A stretch of 64,000 bases of DNA from assembly GCA_917880885.1 (NCBI GenBank), contig OU862928.1:9753721-9817720 (forward strand), written 5' to 3'. This document shows positions 9,880 through 20,845 of this stretch, in pieces. This DNA comes from Limnephilus marmoratus (lineage: Eukaryota > Arthropoda > Insecta > Trichoptera > Limnephilidae). A program made the translations under genes and the position numbers. The notes under the pieces were generated by a model. It was not told the origin of the DNA. It did no database searches and saw nothing but the letters and a program-made list of their open reading frames with translations. How positions within the stretch are numbered: the first letter of the stretch is position 1; every line of letters begins with the position of its first letter.

Positions 9880-10905
9880 GGCAATTTTTTTTTCCTCCCT
9901 CTTCACAGTCGCTCGCCTCGTTCTTCAATCAGCCATTGTTTAAACTGTATAATCTATAATGTTTTGTCTTGTTTTTTTCCCAATTTGTCTAGCATTACCA
10001 TCAAAGAACATCGACGCGAGTGTAACTTCGAATTGCAAATTTAAACTATCGCGGGCACATTCCTTCATTTTCGAGTCGTCACTCGACAAAACATTATCAC
10101 CGGTATTCCTACGTAAAGTGCTCAACCAAGAAAGTTGCCGTCGTGAATAATATAGTGTTTACAAGTGTCGACCGACTAAATTTGCTAGTTTCAAATACAA
10201 GATTAATAGTGGAAATGTACACAAATATTTAAAACAAGTTATTCAACAATTAAAATCCTGTATATGATAAACCAATTACCCGCTTCGTTTCCCGAAAGTT
10301 AATTAACCAGTTTTCATTAATAAACTTATTCCGCAGTGTGCTGGTCTGTATTTGATATCGACATATACTGCGAATAGGGGTCTATTTCGCAAAATACTGG
10401 CCTGTATATATAACGGCATATTTTGCAGCTTAAGGGAAACAAGTGGATTAAATTCTTTCTACCTTTTGACAATTGAGCATTTTTCTAATTTTGCCGCCTG
10501 TTTCATCATTTAGCTTTTTTTTCTTTCGTAAGAAACAGACGACATAATTTGAAAGACGTTCGGTTCGCGTTGACGTCGATTCCTCGAGTCAGGCATTACA
10601 TTACGTATGCACATCTGCATATAACTTGTTATGACAAGAGGAAGTCGGCGGATAAATACCAGTAATGGTGTATGCTCAAATCAGGCTGCAGTATAGCCAC
10701 GTTAAATAAAGAACAATTCCCCAAGACATTGTTGAATTTTCAAACATACTTCCACGAAAACTTGTATAAAAGAAAAAATATTTCCTTTCCTTTCTAAAGA
10801 ACCCCCCCCTTTGGAAGGCTAATCGAAATATTCCAAAAAACATGTTCATTTAAGGCGAACCTCGTTTCCGTTTTTTTATTTTTTCTTTTCCGGACTTTTG
10901 CTTAT

Positions 10906-11680
10906 TTGCAAACCTTTTTCAAAAACATCGGGATTTTTTCTCAAAATTACGTTTTTCGAGGGAAACCGCTGCCCAAATTTTTCTCGTTTTCGGACTTAGA
11001 AAAATTTTCTACAAATTTTCAAAAACATCGGGATTTTTTCTCAAAATTACGTTTTTCGAGGGAAACCGCTGCCCAAATTTTTCTCGTTTTCGGACTTAGA
11101 AAATTTTCTACAAATTTTCAAAACATCTGGATTTTTTCTCAAAATCACGTTTTTTGAGGGAAACCGCTGCTCAAATTTTCTCTCGTTCCGGACTTAGAAA
11201 ATTTTCTACAAATTTTCAAAACATCAGGATTTTTTCTCAAAATCACGTTTTTCGAGGGGAACCGCTGCCCAATTTTTTTTCTCGTCTATGGACTTTGAAA
11301 ATTTTCAACAAATTTTCAAAACATCGGGATTTTTTCTCAAAATCACGTTTTTTGAGGGAAACCGCTGCCCAAATTTTTCTCGTTTTCGGACTTAGAAAAT
11401 TTTCAACAAATTTTCAAAACATCTGGATTTTTTCTCAAAATCACGTTTTTTGAGGGGAACCTCTGCGCAAATTTTTCTCGTTTTTGGACTTTGAAAAATT
11501 TTCAAGAAATTCCCAAAACATCTGGATTTTTTCTCAAAATCACGTTTTTTGAGGGGAACCTCTGCGCAAATTTTTCTCGTTTTTGGACTTTGAAAATTTT
11601 CAACAAATTTTCAAAACATCAGGATTTTTTCCCAAAATCACGTTTTTTGAGGGGAACCGCTGCCCAAATTTTCAAATAAA
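10906..11680 (+). repeat. Leader minisatellite, about 8 units of 98-100 bp
   Basis: The phrase catcgggattttttctcaaa and its variants recur at 10926, 11026, 11124, 11222, 11322, 11420, 11519 and 11618, giving units of 98-100 bp. Each unit contains ccgctgcccaaatttttctc or a variant. The array lies between the 5' LTR and gag. Unit length is not a multiple of three, so the Phe/Lys-rich peptides it can encode are unlikely to be proteins. Confidence 0.9.
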
Positions 11681-11837
11681 CCAAACACTTATAAAAAAAA
11701 AAAAACGCGTTTTTTTTTCAAAAACTTTTTGTAAAAATACGTCCCCAGTGGTCAATCTCTGCCCAATTTCTTTCCAATTGCGAGTCTAGTTCTCACTTTT
11801 TCCAACATAAGGTCACTCTGATACGACCTTATACACC

Positions 11838-12929
11838 ATGGAAGTTCCTCAAGTCACGCTGGGTATAATCCCACACATTTTTACTTCAAAAAAGGAGGAA
11901 CTACTACAGGCCCTGAGAAATAGAAAGATTTCTCCTAGGAATAAATCCAAAAAATGCCTCACTCTATATGCTTCTTTCTACAACAAAAAATATATCAGGA
12001 GGTTGCAATTTCAACCGGAAGTCACCTCGGAAATCATCACTACCCCCCTCACAGTCTCCGAAGCAAAACCCGTGGTAGTGCAAGCCCAAGAACCAACAAA
12101 AATATACGATCTGACATCCTGGAAAACAAAATACAACGGACTCACGGATGTAGAGGATTTCATCAACAGAATAGAGGAAACAGCTCAAGTCAGAGGAATT
12201 CCCGAGAACATCCTACACAGAAATTTCATAGACCTCATCGCTCCTGAAATGCTTACCTGGCACAGGATACATAAGAGAAAAACAAACTCATGGAAGGAAC
12301 TCAGGGCGGCACTTTTAACGAGTTTCGGAGAAAAAAAGGCCCAACACAGAATCAGGTTATCCTTACTCGCTATCAAGCAACACCCCGGAGAGCCTGTCGC
12401 TAGATTCACGCAGAGGGCAGAGGCCATCAATATTAAGCTCGCCCAACCCGTTCCTGAAGTGGAACTCCTCCCAGTTTTGATCGACGGTCTCCTGCCCAGA
12501 TATGAGAACATCATAACTTCCCAGAAAATTTCCACGCTGGAGCAACTTAAGGACGTCTGTCAGCTACTGGAGGCATACCAGGATCGGAAGAGAGACGAAA
12601 GGTTCCCCAAGGAAAACTTTCGCCCCAGCACTTCGTCCGGCATAAAACCAGAGCACAACGAAAAGAAATCCTGCTCTTTTTGCCACAAGGTTGGTCACTC
12701 CCAAGCCTCTTGTTTCAAACAAGCTAAACTTTTATCTTCAAGAGACCCCCAATCTAACAAAAGGCGATCTGTCGATCGTTCTCCAAGAAGAGATGAAGGG
12801 AGGAAGTTTGGCAAAAGACCACGCCAAGACAATACTGAGACACCCATCCCGGACCTCAGATTCATCAAACCCCCTACAGATTTCTCAAGGCCCCCTCCCA
12901 ATTGGACAGTCAAGAGGCCAAAAAACTAG
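11838..12929 (+). CDS. gag: Gag structural protein of the gypsy element
   Basis: A 363-residue protein starting at ATG 11838, the first ATG after the leader array. Residues about 90-240 (DLTSWKTKYNG through LEQLKDVCQLLEAY) have the pattern of the Retrotrans_gag capsid domain, including the conserved W near the start. Residues 279-292 are a CCHC zinc knuckle, CSFCHKVGHSQASC (C-x2-C-x4-H-x4-C), which binds genomic RNA. The C-terminal tail is rich in Arg, Lys and Pro. It would assemble into cytoplasmic virus-like particles. The frame ends at TAG 12927-12929 directly after a slippery heptamer and overlaps the pol frame, so a minority of ribosomes should make Gag-Pol. No disabling mutation is seen. 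Confidence 0.92.
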   Translation: MEVPQVTLGIIPHIFTSKKEELLQALRNRKISPRNKSKKCLTLYASFYNKKYIRRLQFQPEVTSEIITTPLTVSEAKPVVVQAQEPTKIYDLTSWKTKYNGLTDVEDFINRIEETAQVRGIPENILHRNFIDLIAPEMLTWHRIHKRKTNSWKELRAALLTSFGEKKAQHRIRLSLLAIKQHPGEPVARFTQRAEAINIKLAQPVPEVELLPVLIDGLLPRYENIITSQKISTLEQLKDVCQLLEAYQDRKRDERFPKENFRPSTSSGIKPEHNEKKSCSFCHKVGHSQASCFKQAKLLSSRDPQSNKRRSVDRSPRRDEGRKFGKRPRQDNTETPIPDLRFIKPPTDFSRPPPNWTVKRPKN

Positions 12930-15900
12930 AACCCAACCTCCCGGGCCATCCTCCCCATAGGCCGAAGGAATGGTCGGAGTGGTTGGAACACGTCAAATTC
13001 TTCAAAAAGGCCTTACCCCTCTCTACAGTTTGCTGCAAACAGGCAATAGACGGTAGACCCTTCGCGCATTTTTCTATAAACAATGTGGTTTTTTCTGGTC
13101 TCCTCGACAGCGGCGCGTCTGTCAGCTGTCTGGGCGACAACGCTCACACCTTATTCACAAACTGTGGTTTTAAAATGGAAAAACATTCTTCACATGTCAC
13201 CACAGCAGACAACACTTCACAACGTGTCATTGGTTCTCTTACCCTGCCGATCAATTGCGACACAAAAACAGTTCGGATCAAATTTCTGGTTGTACCTACA
13301 ATCTCGCAAAAATTTATCCTGGGAGTGGATTTTTGGATGGCTTTCAAAATTGCTCCACAGTTGTTTAACAACCCCTCCGTTCCCCCCCAAGTGAACGAAA
13401 TCCGTACAGTAATACCGTACGAAAATTTGAACCCCCTGCAAACAGATCAGTTGGATCAAATGATAAACAAGTTTGAATCAATCTCATTCGAAAAGTGTGG
13501 TTTAGGCTTAACCAACTTAGTAGAACACCATATAAAAACAACAGGCCCCCCAATCAAACAAAGGTATTATAACCTCGCTCCTCAAAAATTAAAAATATTA
13601 GAAAAGGAATTGGACGATATGTTAAGAATGGGAGTGGTGGTACCCAGCCGCAGTGCTTGGACCAACCCCACCTTAATAGTTTCAAAGAAAGACGGCTCGG
13701 CACGTTTCTGCCTCGATAGCAGACGCCTCAACGCATGTACAGTGTCAGACGCCTACCCCCTCCCTTTGGTTAACTCCATCCTCGACAGACTTCGAAACGC
13801 TAAATACATCTCATCTATAGATTTGAGCAAAGCTTTCTGGCAAATACCTTTGGATCCCAGCTCCTGCGAAAAAACTGCCTTCGTAGTGCCTGGCAGGGGC
13901 ATGTTTCACTTTAAAAGGCTACCCTTCGGTTTAAAAAATAGCCCAGCGGAGCTACAAAGGCTCATGGATAAATTGTTTGGCCCAGAGTTCGACAACAACT
14001 TATTTTGCTACCTGGATGACTTGATCATCATCAGCGATACTTTTGAAAAACACATACTCATTCTAGAAAAGGTTTTTCAACAACTCAAACAAGCCGGTTT
14101 GACTATAAACCTTAAAAAATCGGAATTCTGCAAACATCGCCTACGATACTTGGGCTTCATAGTAGATGAAGAAGGCCTAAGAACCGACCCCGCAAAAGTT
14201 GCAGCTATGACAAACTTCCCCCGGCCCACGAATGCAAAAGAGGTAAAAGCTTTCCTCGGCCTCACCGGTTATTACAGAAGATTCATAAAAAACTTCTCAA
14301 CACTCGCGGCGCCGCTCAACAAAATCACGGGCGTCCGCAAAGGTACCAGTAACTTTGCCTGGTCCGTAGAGACCGAGTCAGCATTCAACTCCTTGAAGGA
14401 AGCCCTTCAGTCAGCCCCGGTACTGAATTGTCCTGACTTCAGCCTCCCCTTTACGATCCATTCAGACGCATCAAACGTCGGAATCGGAGGAGTCCTCACT
14501 CAGAATTTTACGGACGGCGAACACCCCGTGGCATATTTCTCTCGAACCCTAAACAAGCACGAAAAAAATTACGGAATCACTGAGAGAGAATTATTAGCAG
14601 TCATGGAATCCATTCAACATTTCCGCGGATACATTGAGGGCAGTAAGTTTACCGTGGTTACGGACCATAGCAGCCTAAAGTGGCTGATCTCGCTAGACAA
14701 TCCCTCTGGAAGATTGGCTCGCTGGTCGTCCCGCCTATCTCAATACACATTCGATGTCATCCACCGTAAAGGCGCGGATAATATCGTCCCGGATGCCCTT
14801 TCTAGAATCGAGATTGCGATACTAAACACGGTATCATCCAATTCTAGTCTCCCCACAAAAGATTTATGGTATCAAAAAATCTTCCAAGGATGCAGTAACA
14901 ACCCACAAAAGTTTCCGAATTTTACAATTAAAAACGGACAATTATACCGCAACTGCAAGCCACCACTGTCAATATTAGAGGATTATGCCTGGAAAATGGT
15001 AGTCCCTCTCGAAAATAGAGAACAGGTTATTATCAATAACCACAGTGCCGTAGATTCCATACACCCTGGAACCTTTAAAACATATAAAAAAATATCTCTG
15101 AGATATTATTGGCCTGGTTTATTCAAACAAGTACGTCTATTCATCTCCAAATGTGACATCTGTAAGGCTTACAAACACAGCACGGCACCACCGTCTGGCC
15201 TAATGGGCAACCCCAAGCGTGCCGATAGACCACTTCAATCCTTCTCAATGGACCTCATCGGACCTTTCCCTAGAAGCTACGCAGGTTACATGCATATACT
15301 CAGTGTGGTGGACGTTTTTTCCAAATACTGCTGGTTGTTTCCTCTGAAAAGGGCGACCGCAGCAGCAATAACCAATCTGTTAGAAAAGCATATTTTCATA
15401 CCCTACGGTATTCCTCGTACTATAATATGCGACAATGGCAAACAATTTATAGCTCTAGAATTTAAAGAGTTTTTGTCTAAATATGGTATAAAGGATATAT
15501 TCTACAATACCCTTTACACCCCACAGAACAACACCGTCGAACGATACAACCAGACCATTAATACGGCTCTGGCAATTCTGGTCGGCAAGGACCAACGTAC
15601 ATGGTGCAAAAAATTAGACAAAATACAAGCAGCCATGAACAACACGGTGAACCTCGCTACAGGCTATACACCATTTTTTCTCAAACACGGCATGGAGCAA
15701 GTAGTTCACGGTTCATTACACCCTGACATTTGCCTTCCACCCACCCCTTCCGCCACAGCAGACCCCGCAGCAAATTACGCTCACCGCTTGGAGGAACTCT
15801 CCGCTATCTATAGCGAAGTAACAGACGCTCTACTATTGGCCCACCAAAAGAGTGCCGACAGGTATAACCTTCGCAGAAAGCACGTCACGTTCAAAGAAGG

Positions 15901-16237
15901 AGACATCGTTTGGAGAAGGAACAACACCTTGTCGCAAGGTGCGCTATACTTCTCTGCCAAATTGGCACCCCGCTTTGTAAAAACGAAAGTTCTAACAAAG
16001 ATCTCAGACCTCGTTTATCGATTGTCTGACATCTCTGGTAAACACATCGGAAATTACCATGTGAAAGACATTGTCAAAATTGGGAATATGGAATCAGTAA
16101 ATTCCATCACATCAAGTACTCAGGCGTTACCAAATCGGCAAAACATGCATCTTGTTAACCCTGATCATTATTACGTCCCTGACCTCTCTTGGCCAGTCAT
16201 CAATCAGTGCGATGCGGTCTCTTTAGAAGTCTTATAA
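12902..16237 (+). CDS. pol: Pol polyprotein: protease, RT, RNase H, integrase
   Basis: About 1,111 residues counted from 12902; the frame is open from 12839 and is expected to be entered by the frameshift at 12920-12926 and not from its own start. Domains: aspartic protease LLDSGAS (catalytic Asp near residue 69); reverse transcriptase with LPFGLKNSPAEL (341-351) and the catalytic YLDD box (370-373); RNase H with HSDASNVGIGG (Asp 522), a Glu near 561 and TDHSSLKW (Asp 588); integrase with an H714/H721/C751/C754 zinc finger and catalytic Asp 784, Asp 844 and Glu 880 (D-x35-E). The end (KLAPRFVKTKVL...) resembles the C-terminal integrase region without a clear GPY/F motif. All catalytic residues are present and there are no stops, so the copy looks competent. 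It ends at TAA 16235-16237. Confidence 0.95.
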   Translation: MDSQEAKKLEPNLPGHPPHRPKEWSEWLEHVKFFKKALPLSTVCCKQAIDGRPFAHFSINNVVFSGLLDSGASVSCLGDNAHTLFTNCGFKMEKHSSHVTTADNTSQRVIGSLTLPINCDTKTVRIKFLVVPTISQKFILGVDFWMAFKIAPQLFNNPSVPPQVNEIRTVIPYENLNPLQTDQLDQMINKFESISFEKCGLGLTNLVEHHIKTTGPPIKQRYYNLAPQKLKILEKELDDMLRMGVVVPSRSAWTNPTLIVSKKDGSARFCLDSRRLNACTVSDAYPLPLVNSILDRLRNAKYISSIDLSKAFWQIPLDPSSCEKTAFVVPGRGMFHFKRLPFGLKNSPAELQRLMDKLFGPEFDNNLFCYLDDLIIISDTFEKHILILEKVFQQLKQAGLTINLKKSEFCKHRLRYLGFIVDEEGLRTDPAKVAAMTNFPRPTNAKEVKAFLGLTGYYRRFIKNFSTLAAPLNKITGVRKGTSNFAWSVETESAFNSLKEALQSAPVLNCPDFSLPFTIHSDASNVGIGGVLTQNFTDGEHPVAYFSRTLNKHEKNYGITERELLAVMESIQHFRGYIEGSKFTVVTDHSSLKWLISLDNPSGRLARWSSRLSQYTFDVIHRKGADNIVPDALSRIEIAILNTVSSNSSLPTKDLWYQKIFQGCSNNPQKFPNFTIKNGQLYRNCKPPLSILEDYAWKMVVPLENREQVIINNHSAVDSIHPGTFKTYKKISLRYYWPGLFKQVRLFISKCDICKAYKHSTAPPSGLMGNPKRADRPLQSFSMDLIGPFPRSYAGYMHILSVVDVFSKYCWLFPLKRATAAAITNLLEKHIFIPYGIPRTIICDNGKQFIALEFKEFLSKYGIKDIFYNTLYTPQNNTVERYNQTINTALAILVGKDQRTWCKKLDKIQAAMNNTVNLATGYTPFFLKHGMEQVVHGSLHPDICLPPTPSATADPAANYAHRLEELSAIYSEVTDALLLAHQKSADRYNLRRKHVTFKEGDIVWRRNNTLSQGALYFSAKLAPRFVKTKVLTKISDLVYRLSDISGKHIGNYHVKDIVKIGNMESVNSITSSTQALPNRQNMHLVNPDHYYVPDLSWPVINQCDAVSLEVL
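12920..12926 (+). promoter_or_regulatory. -1 ribosomal frameshift site A AAA AAC
   Basis: In the gag frame the codons are CCA AAA AAC TAG. The heptamer A AAA AAC fits X-XXY-YYZ exactly, ends at the gag stop, and a -1 slip continues as AAA AAA CTA GAA in the pol frame. Pol is open from 12839, so the overlap is about 91 nt. A G/C-rich stretch (ccgggccatcctccccatag and onward) begins about 15 nt downstream and could form the stimulatory structure; I did not fold it. Confidence 0.88.
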
Positions 16238-17350
16238 TTCTCGTCATAAACGACGTGAGTCATGTGTAATTATTTAATGTAAATAATCACCCACATGGGC
16301 ATTCGTAAGGAAATCCTTACACCCGAAGGCACATTAATGTCAACGGTAGCCTAACTCCTGTACATTTTTTTTTTTTGTGCATAATTTTATATGTTCTTTT
16401 ACATCCTGCGCGCCTTGCCTGCTGTACCACAAGAGCACCTCTTGGGGCACTGTTTTCATGCTTGTATGCATCCTCTTCCTGAAATTGATCACTTCGGGAA
16501 AGGGACTCCTTTTTCCTCCTACCATCAACGGTTCCAGAAAACTCTTGCTCCGAGACGTCGTTTTCCTTTCACAATTCTTGCAGCATCCGCGCGTTTTTTT
16601 TCTCACCTCATCGCCTCATCTTGTCATATCACCCCTTTTTTTAATTTTTTGTTTTGTGTCGGGTTTTGTCGTACCAGTACGTCCCTACCCTAATGTTGTA
16701 AATATAAAATCATAAGCACAAGTCTGTATAATAACCATTGGTTTCAGACCTTTGCCGCGGGCTCGCTACTATGGTCACAGCACCATATTGTAAGAATGTC
16801 GCGACGATTTCTGTTATAATAGGAAATCCTCCCGTTTTTTCTTTCTTTCTTTTCCCTCTTCACCCCATCCTACACATTCATAGTAATGTTGTATATTGGG
16901 AATCGTTTCGAATACACCCAATGTACTCACCTATCAGGTCACATTCGCTGGATTCGAGACAATTCAAGAGCAACCTTGTTGCTATTTGTGGTTTTTTCTT
17001 CTTTTTCCAAAAAATTAGAATGGCGCTCAACCCAATTGCTCTTATTTTTCTAGAATCATATTTTGTCGGATTCGGAAAATTTTTTTTTTGTTGTTATAAA
17101 AGTGACAATATGTTTTGTCCCTTCATTAACTTTGTTCCTTGTACATATACTACTTCATTATGAGGTACATATTTTATCATGACATCAGTTTCTTTTGTCC
17201 CTTATTGTACCATTATTCTAGTTTGAAGTTTAAAATCTTGGCCAGATCTTCAATAAAATTTGTGTTTATCGCCTTTTGGCAAGTCTTGTAACGTATGCTA
17301 ATATGAAATTATTAAGCTACAGCAGTGCCGTATTAATTACATCATTGTAA

Positions 17351-17821
17351 CCCGCCGTCTGTATTGAATGGGGACCCACTTTTTCGAACGTAAGTGGGCT
17401 ACTGTCTTTCAATACTGGGCAAATTTGTTGTAAATCGTTCATTCCTGTCACGTGAGACGTGAAAACGTGACAATATCTACCATCATAGGAGAGATCCTCA
17501 AAACATCCGCCATGATACGAGAAGCTCGTTATAATTACTTTATACTCATAACTAAATGTTACTAAGTTGGTCGTGTGTCCTTTGGCATGAGAACCGCTTA
17601 ATCCGCCGTCTGCATTGAATGGGGACCCACTTTTTCGAACGTAATTGGGCTACTGTCTTTCAATACTGGGCAAATTTGTTGTAAATCGTTCATTCCACCC
17701 GCCGTCTGTATTGAATGGGGACCCACATTTTCGAACGTAATTGGGCTACTGTCTTTCAATACTGGGCAAAATTTGTTGTAAATCGTTCATTCCTGTACAT
17801 GAGACGTGAAGACGTTACAAT
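17351..17821 (+). repeat. Three direct repeats of about 95-120 bp
   Basis: Copies begin ccgccgtctgtattgaatgg at 17352, with variants at 17603 and 17699, and run through cgttcattcc. Copies 1 and 3 also share the following gagacgtgaa segment. The second and third copies are directly adjacent. Confidence 0.85.
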
Positions 17822-19116
17822 ACTCACCATGAATCGTGCGAACGAAATAATATCTACCCCATGTTTGTGTGACCTACCAAGCGTAGATCACACGCCTTTT
17901 ATTTTCTGTTATCAGAAAATTATTGCTTTTGCAGCAGAGTACTCATTAACATGCCCGTGGACTTCCTGTCACAAGAACCCAGGAACTATCCACTATCTCA
18001 AAAGGACTAATCATACGCTTCACTCATGATTATGGGGCATCGTGTCGTAGGAGTTAAGTTGATGGACACAAAAACACCTAACTCGTTGTCTGGGGGACGA
18101 ACAAGAAAACCCCCAGGTTTGTGAGATTTGAGCAAGGGTCTGTCATTTCTCGCAAACAAGTAGGAGAATAAAACGACCTTCTAATCTTCTGCCCAATACA
18201 CGTAGTGGATTAGACTCTTTTTGTCAGTGTATCCCTTTTGTCCCACTCTACCAATTGTATTGTAATGTGCCAGGAAAGTTGCTGTAGACCTTGTTTCACC
18301 TTTCACTCAGAGGTCGAATTTCGGAAATAGCCGAGTCCTCAGCAGTTTTCTTCGTTCAAATGTTCCCAATTGTCACTCTTTCCTTTCCTCGAAATTATCC
18401 GTGAATGGGGATATATGCGTTACGCACTTGGCGTTTCGTTTGTCAAATGGGACAACCTTCATTCACGGATCTTTTCAACTTCCTACTCCTTTCCCACTTT
18501 TCATAACTTATTTGTACTCAATGTTTTGTTCTTCGAAAGTAGAAAAAATGCTACCGTATAGACGTGAGCATAGGTCATGGAAGACCAACTTCTTTCGAAA
18601 AGGGGCATTTTGTCATACGTACAAACCCTTACCTACGTGTTCTTGGAAATGTATTTAGTTTAAAAAAAACTAAATGGGTTAAACAGAACCTTCCTTGAAT
18701 ACGTACCTTTGTAATATGTATAAGTCTGTAGTTGCATTTAGTTAACTCTCTCTCCGTCTCTCTCTCTCTCTACGCGTCAAACAAATCCAATTTTTCTCAA
18801 CATGCACACCTTGTTTCTCTCCAAACCTTTTCATCATTGGTCTACCAGGCAGGTAAACTTCAAGAATTTTGTTCTAATAATAATTTTTTCCCGGATTAAT
18901 AAGAAGACCAGCAGCTCTTCACCCTATCTACACCTGCGCCTCTCTTCATGCTGCCTTCACTACCGTCACGGAGGTCCCATGCCTTCAAACCCTGCGTACC
19001 AAAAGCACCCGACCACACCTAACATAACCTAGTGTGAGTCGTGCGTGTAGTTGCGAATTGTATCATCACAAAACCATCACTCAAACAAACCCGAGCACGT
19101 CAGCTCTAAGTTGGTT

Positions 19117-19410
19117 CATGTTCCTGTTGCCATTGTACAAATGTTCCTGCGGCATCGCAAATGTTCCTGTTGCCATTGTACAAATGTTCCTGCGGCATCG
19201 CAAATGTTCCTGTTGCCATTGTACAAATGTTCCTGCGGCATCTCGCAAATGTTCCTGTTGCCATTGTACAAATGTTCCTGCGGCACCTTGCAAATGTTCC
19301 TGTTGCCATTGTACAAATGTTCCTGCGGCATCTCGCAAATGTTCCTGTTGCCATTGTACAAATGTTCCTGCTGCATCTTGCAAATGTTCCTGCTGCACCT
19401 TGCAAATGCT
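19117..19410 (+). repeat. Minisatellite of alternating 21-23 bp half-units
   Basis: Two half-units, aaatgttcctgttgccattg(tac) and aaatgttcctgcggcatcgc, alternate to give 42-44 bp dimers in about seven cycles. The later units drift. Several frames on both strands stay open through it, which makes long but uninformative open frames. Confidence 0.9.
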
Positions 19411-20157
19411 CTGTTGCCACCATGCCAATGCTCCTGTGCCTTTGCGCAAATAACAATACCAACGATTGTTCACACAACAATCCCACTGTATACAAACCAG
19501 TGTACCAACCACCATCACAACAACGGCTGTCATGCACACAAACCACCTCCTCTATAAAGGACCAACCACCAATTACAATTCCGCTCTCCAGTACCTCAAT
19601 GACGTCATACTGGCCCACCCACAGGATCCGGAAGCAGCTATCTTTTTGACCTCTGTGACAGGTAGAACCCTCTCCACCACCAAGAAGCCTCATCCTGCGT
19701 TCTCTTCTTCGTGTTTTCTTTAAGGCCCTAGTGTTCCTTGAGTGTAATCTCAAACGGGCCAGGTTACTGTGACAAAGTAACCGTGTAACTTCAGTGCAAC
19801 GTCCCAACACCCCAAACATCCTACGCAAACCACGCTACGCAAACATAGCTCACAGACCAATGATACAATTAGAGTCATTTTTTTTCTATCACTGCATAAC
19901 CCTTGTACCTTTCTCCAACAGGTCCTTGTTTATATTTATGTATGTCACTGCTCTTTCTTGTTCATTCATGTATAATTCCTTGTTCACCATGCTTTTTTCT
20001 CTTTTGTTTTTGTTTCTACTATTTTGTAGCTAGCAACCTTTTTCTCTCTCTCTCTCCTTTTTTCTCTTAAATTTTTTTTGTTTTGTTTTGGCACAAGTGC
20101 TAGAAGGGTAAGAGGATTTCTTAGCCCTACTGCTCCATTACCACGTCGCTTTTTTTG

Positions 20158-20172
20158 CGGCAAGGGGGGAAG
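20158..20172 (+). promoter_or_regulatory. Polypurine tract
   Basis: The purine run aaggggggaag ends directly at the TG of the 3' LTR, the expected position of the plus-strand primer. Confidence 0.85.
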
Positions 20173-20845
20173 TGTTACGTAACAGAATCGGCTCCCGAGC
20201 GGAAGGTTAAGTGAATCGTCCCCACTACACGTGCCGACCGTTTCCTCTCCCCGCACCGCGCGACCACCCCGCGTCAGGCGCAAAGCGCCGGGCGGCCCGC
20301 CGGCCGCCATTCCTTCGCTAGCTCTCGGCCAAGCGACCGTGCTACGCGCGATTTGCGCTGTTTGTGCTCCACGATATTAACTCCGCGATGTATTGTTTGC
20401 AATTGTGTGGTGAACGGAATCCAGAAAAGATGGCAGACCACGCATCTAGCTATGTGAGTACCAACTCGCTTCCTCCCCCCCACCGTGTGCTTTGAACCGT
20501 TTGTAACTTCATTTAAACGCATAGAGAGAGGGAGAAATCCTCGTTAGGTCAGTAGGGTAGTTTAACTTGTGTTTTGTGCCGACACTGGCCGTATGTGTAT
20601 CACCCTGTTCTGTTTATTGAATAAACCCTTTAAATGCAAATACTGTGTACTGATTGAAGAGGGAGTCCCGGGGATTTTGAGGAGAGGAGGGGAAGGAAGA
20701 ATTGACCAAGCGAACCACTGGCACTCGCCCTGTTTTTTTAGGAGGAATCATGTTCGAGCCGGTTTGAGCTAACCGACGGCTGTTATTGTGTGTGTTTTAC
20801 AGGAATAGGGCCTGGGGGTAGGCCCCAGCAGCAGCGCCCCCAGCA
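20173..20845 (+). repeat. 3' LTR
   Basis: 673 bp, displaced exactly 10,985 bp from the 5' LTR. Every stretch compared is identical, including frames of 67 and 82 codons. AATAAA at 20620-20625. Confidence 0.95.

Larger units (their letters stand above)
16238..20157. other. Long 3' non-coding region of the gypsy element
   Basis: About 3.9 kb between pol and the polypurine tract, where an env gene sits in errantivirus-like relatives. I see no env-like features (no plausible signal peptide, furin site and transmembrane order), only short chance frames, T-rich tracts, a CT microsatellite near 18745-18775, and two repeat blocks annotated separately. Confidence 0.75.
9188..20845 (+). mobile_element. 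Complete Ty3/gypsy LTR retrotransposon, 11,658 bp
   Basis: Order: 673-bp LTR, leader with a tandem array, gag, pol (protease, RT, RNase H, integrase), about 3.9 kb of non-coding sequence, polypurine tract, 673-bp LTR. The LTRs look identical by comparison of aligned segments, and the AGAC duplications are intact, so insertion was recent. Gag and pol have no internal stops or frameshifts other than the programmed junction. No envelope-like frame was found. The 3' non-coding part is unusually long. The element sits in the RT domain of a LINE in the same orientation. Confidence 0.95.

Noticed and set aside
10906..11679. Phe- and Lys-rich repeat proteins in the gypsy leader
   Set aside because: They come from the 98-100 bp array. 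Units shift frame and the frames break at each indel.
16377..17163. Possible env gene of the gypsy element
   Set aside because: The frames are short, overlap in different phases, and lack signal peptide, cleavage site and anchor in order.
19034..19453. Cys-rich repeat peptides (CSCCHCTNVPA type) on the plus strand
   Set aside because: Produced by the same minisatellite in shifting frames; unit lengths of 42-44 bp do not keep frame.
19106..19828. 240-codon open frame on the minus strand inside the gypsy 3' region
   Set aside because: A third of it is the 42-44 bp minisatellite, which is open in several frames on both strands. The rest resembles no protein I know, so it is most likely a chance frame.
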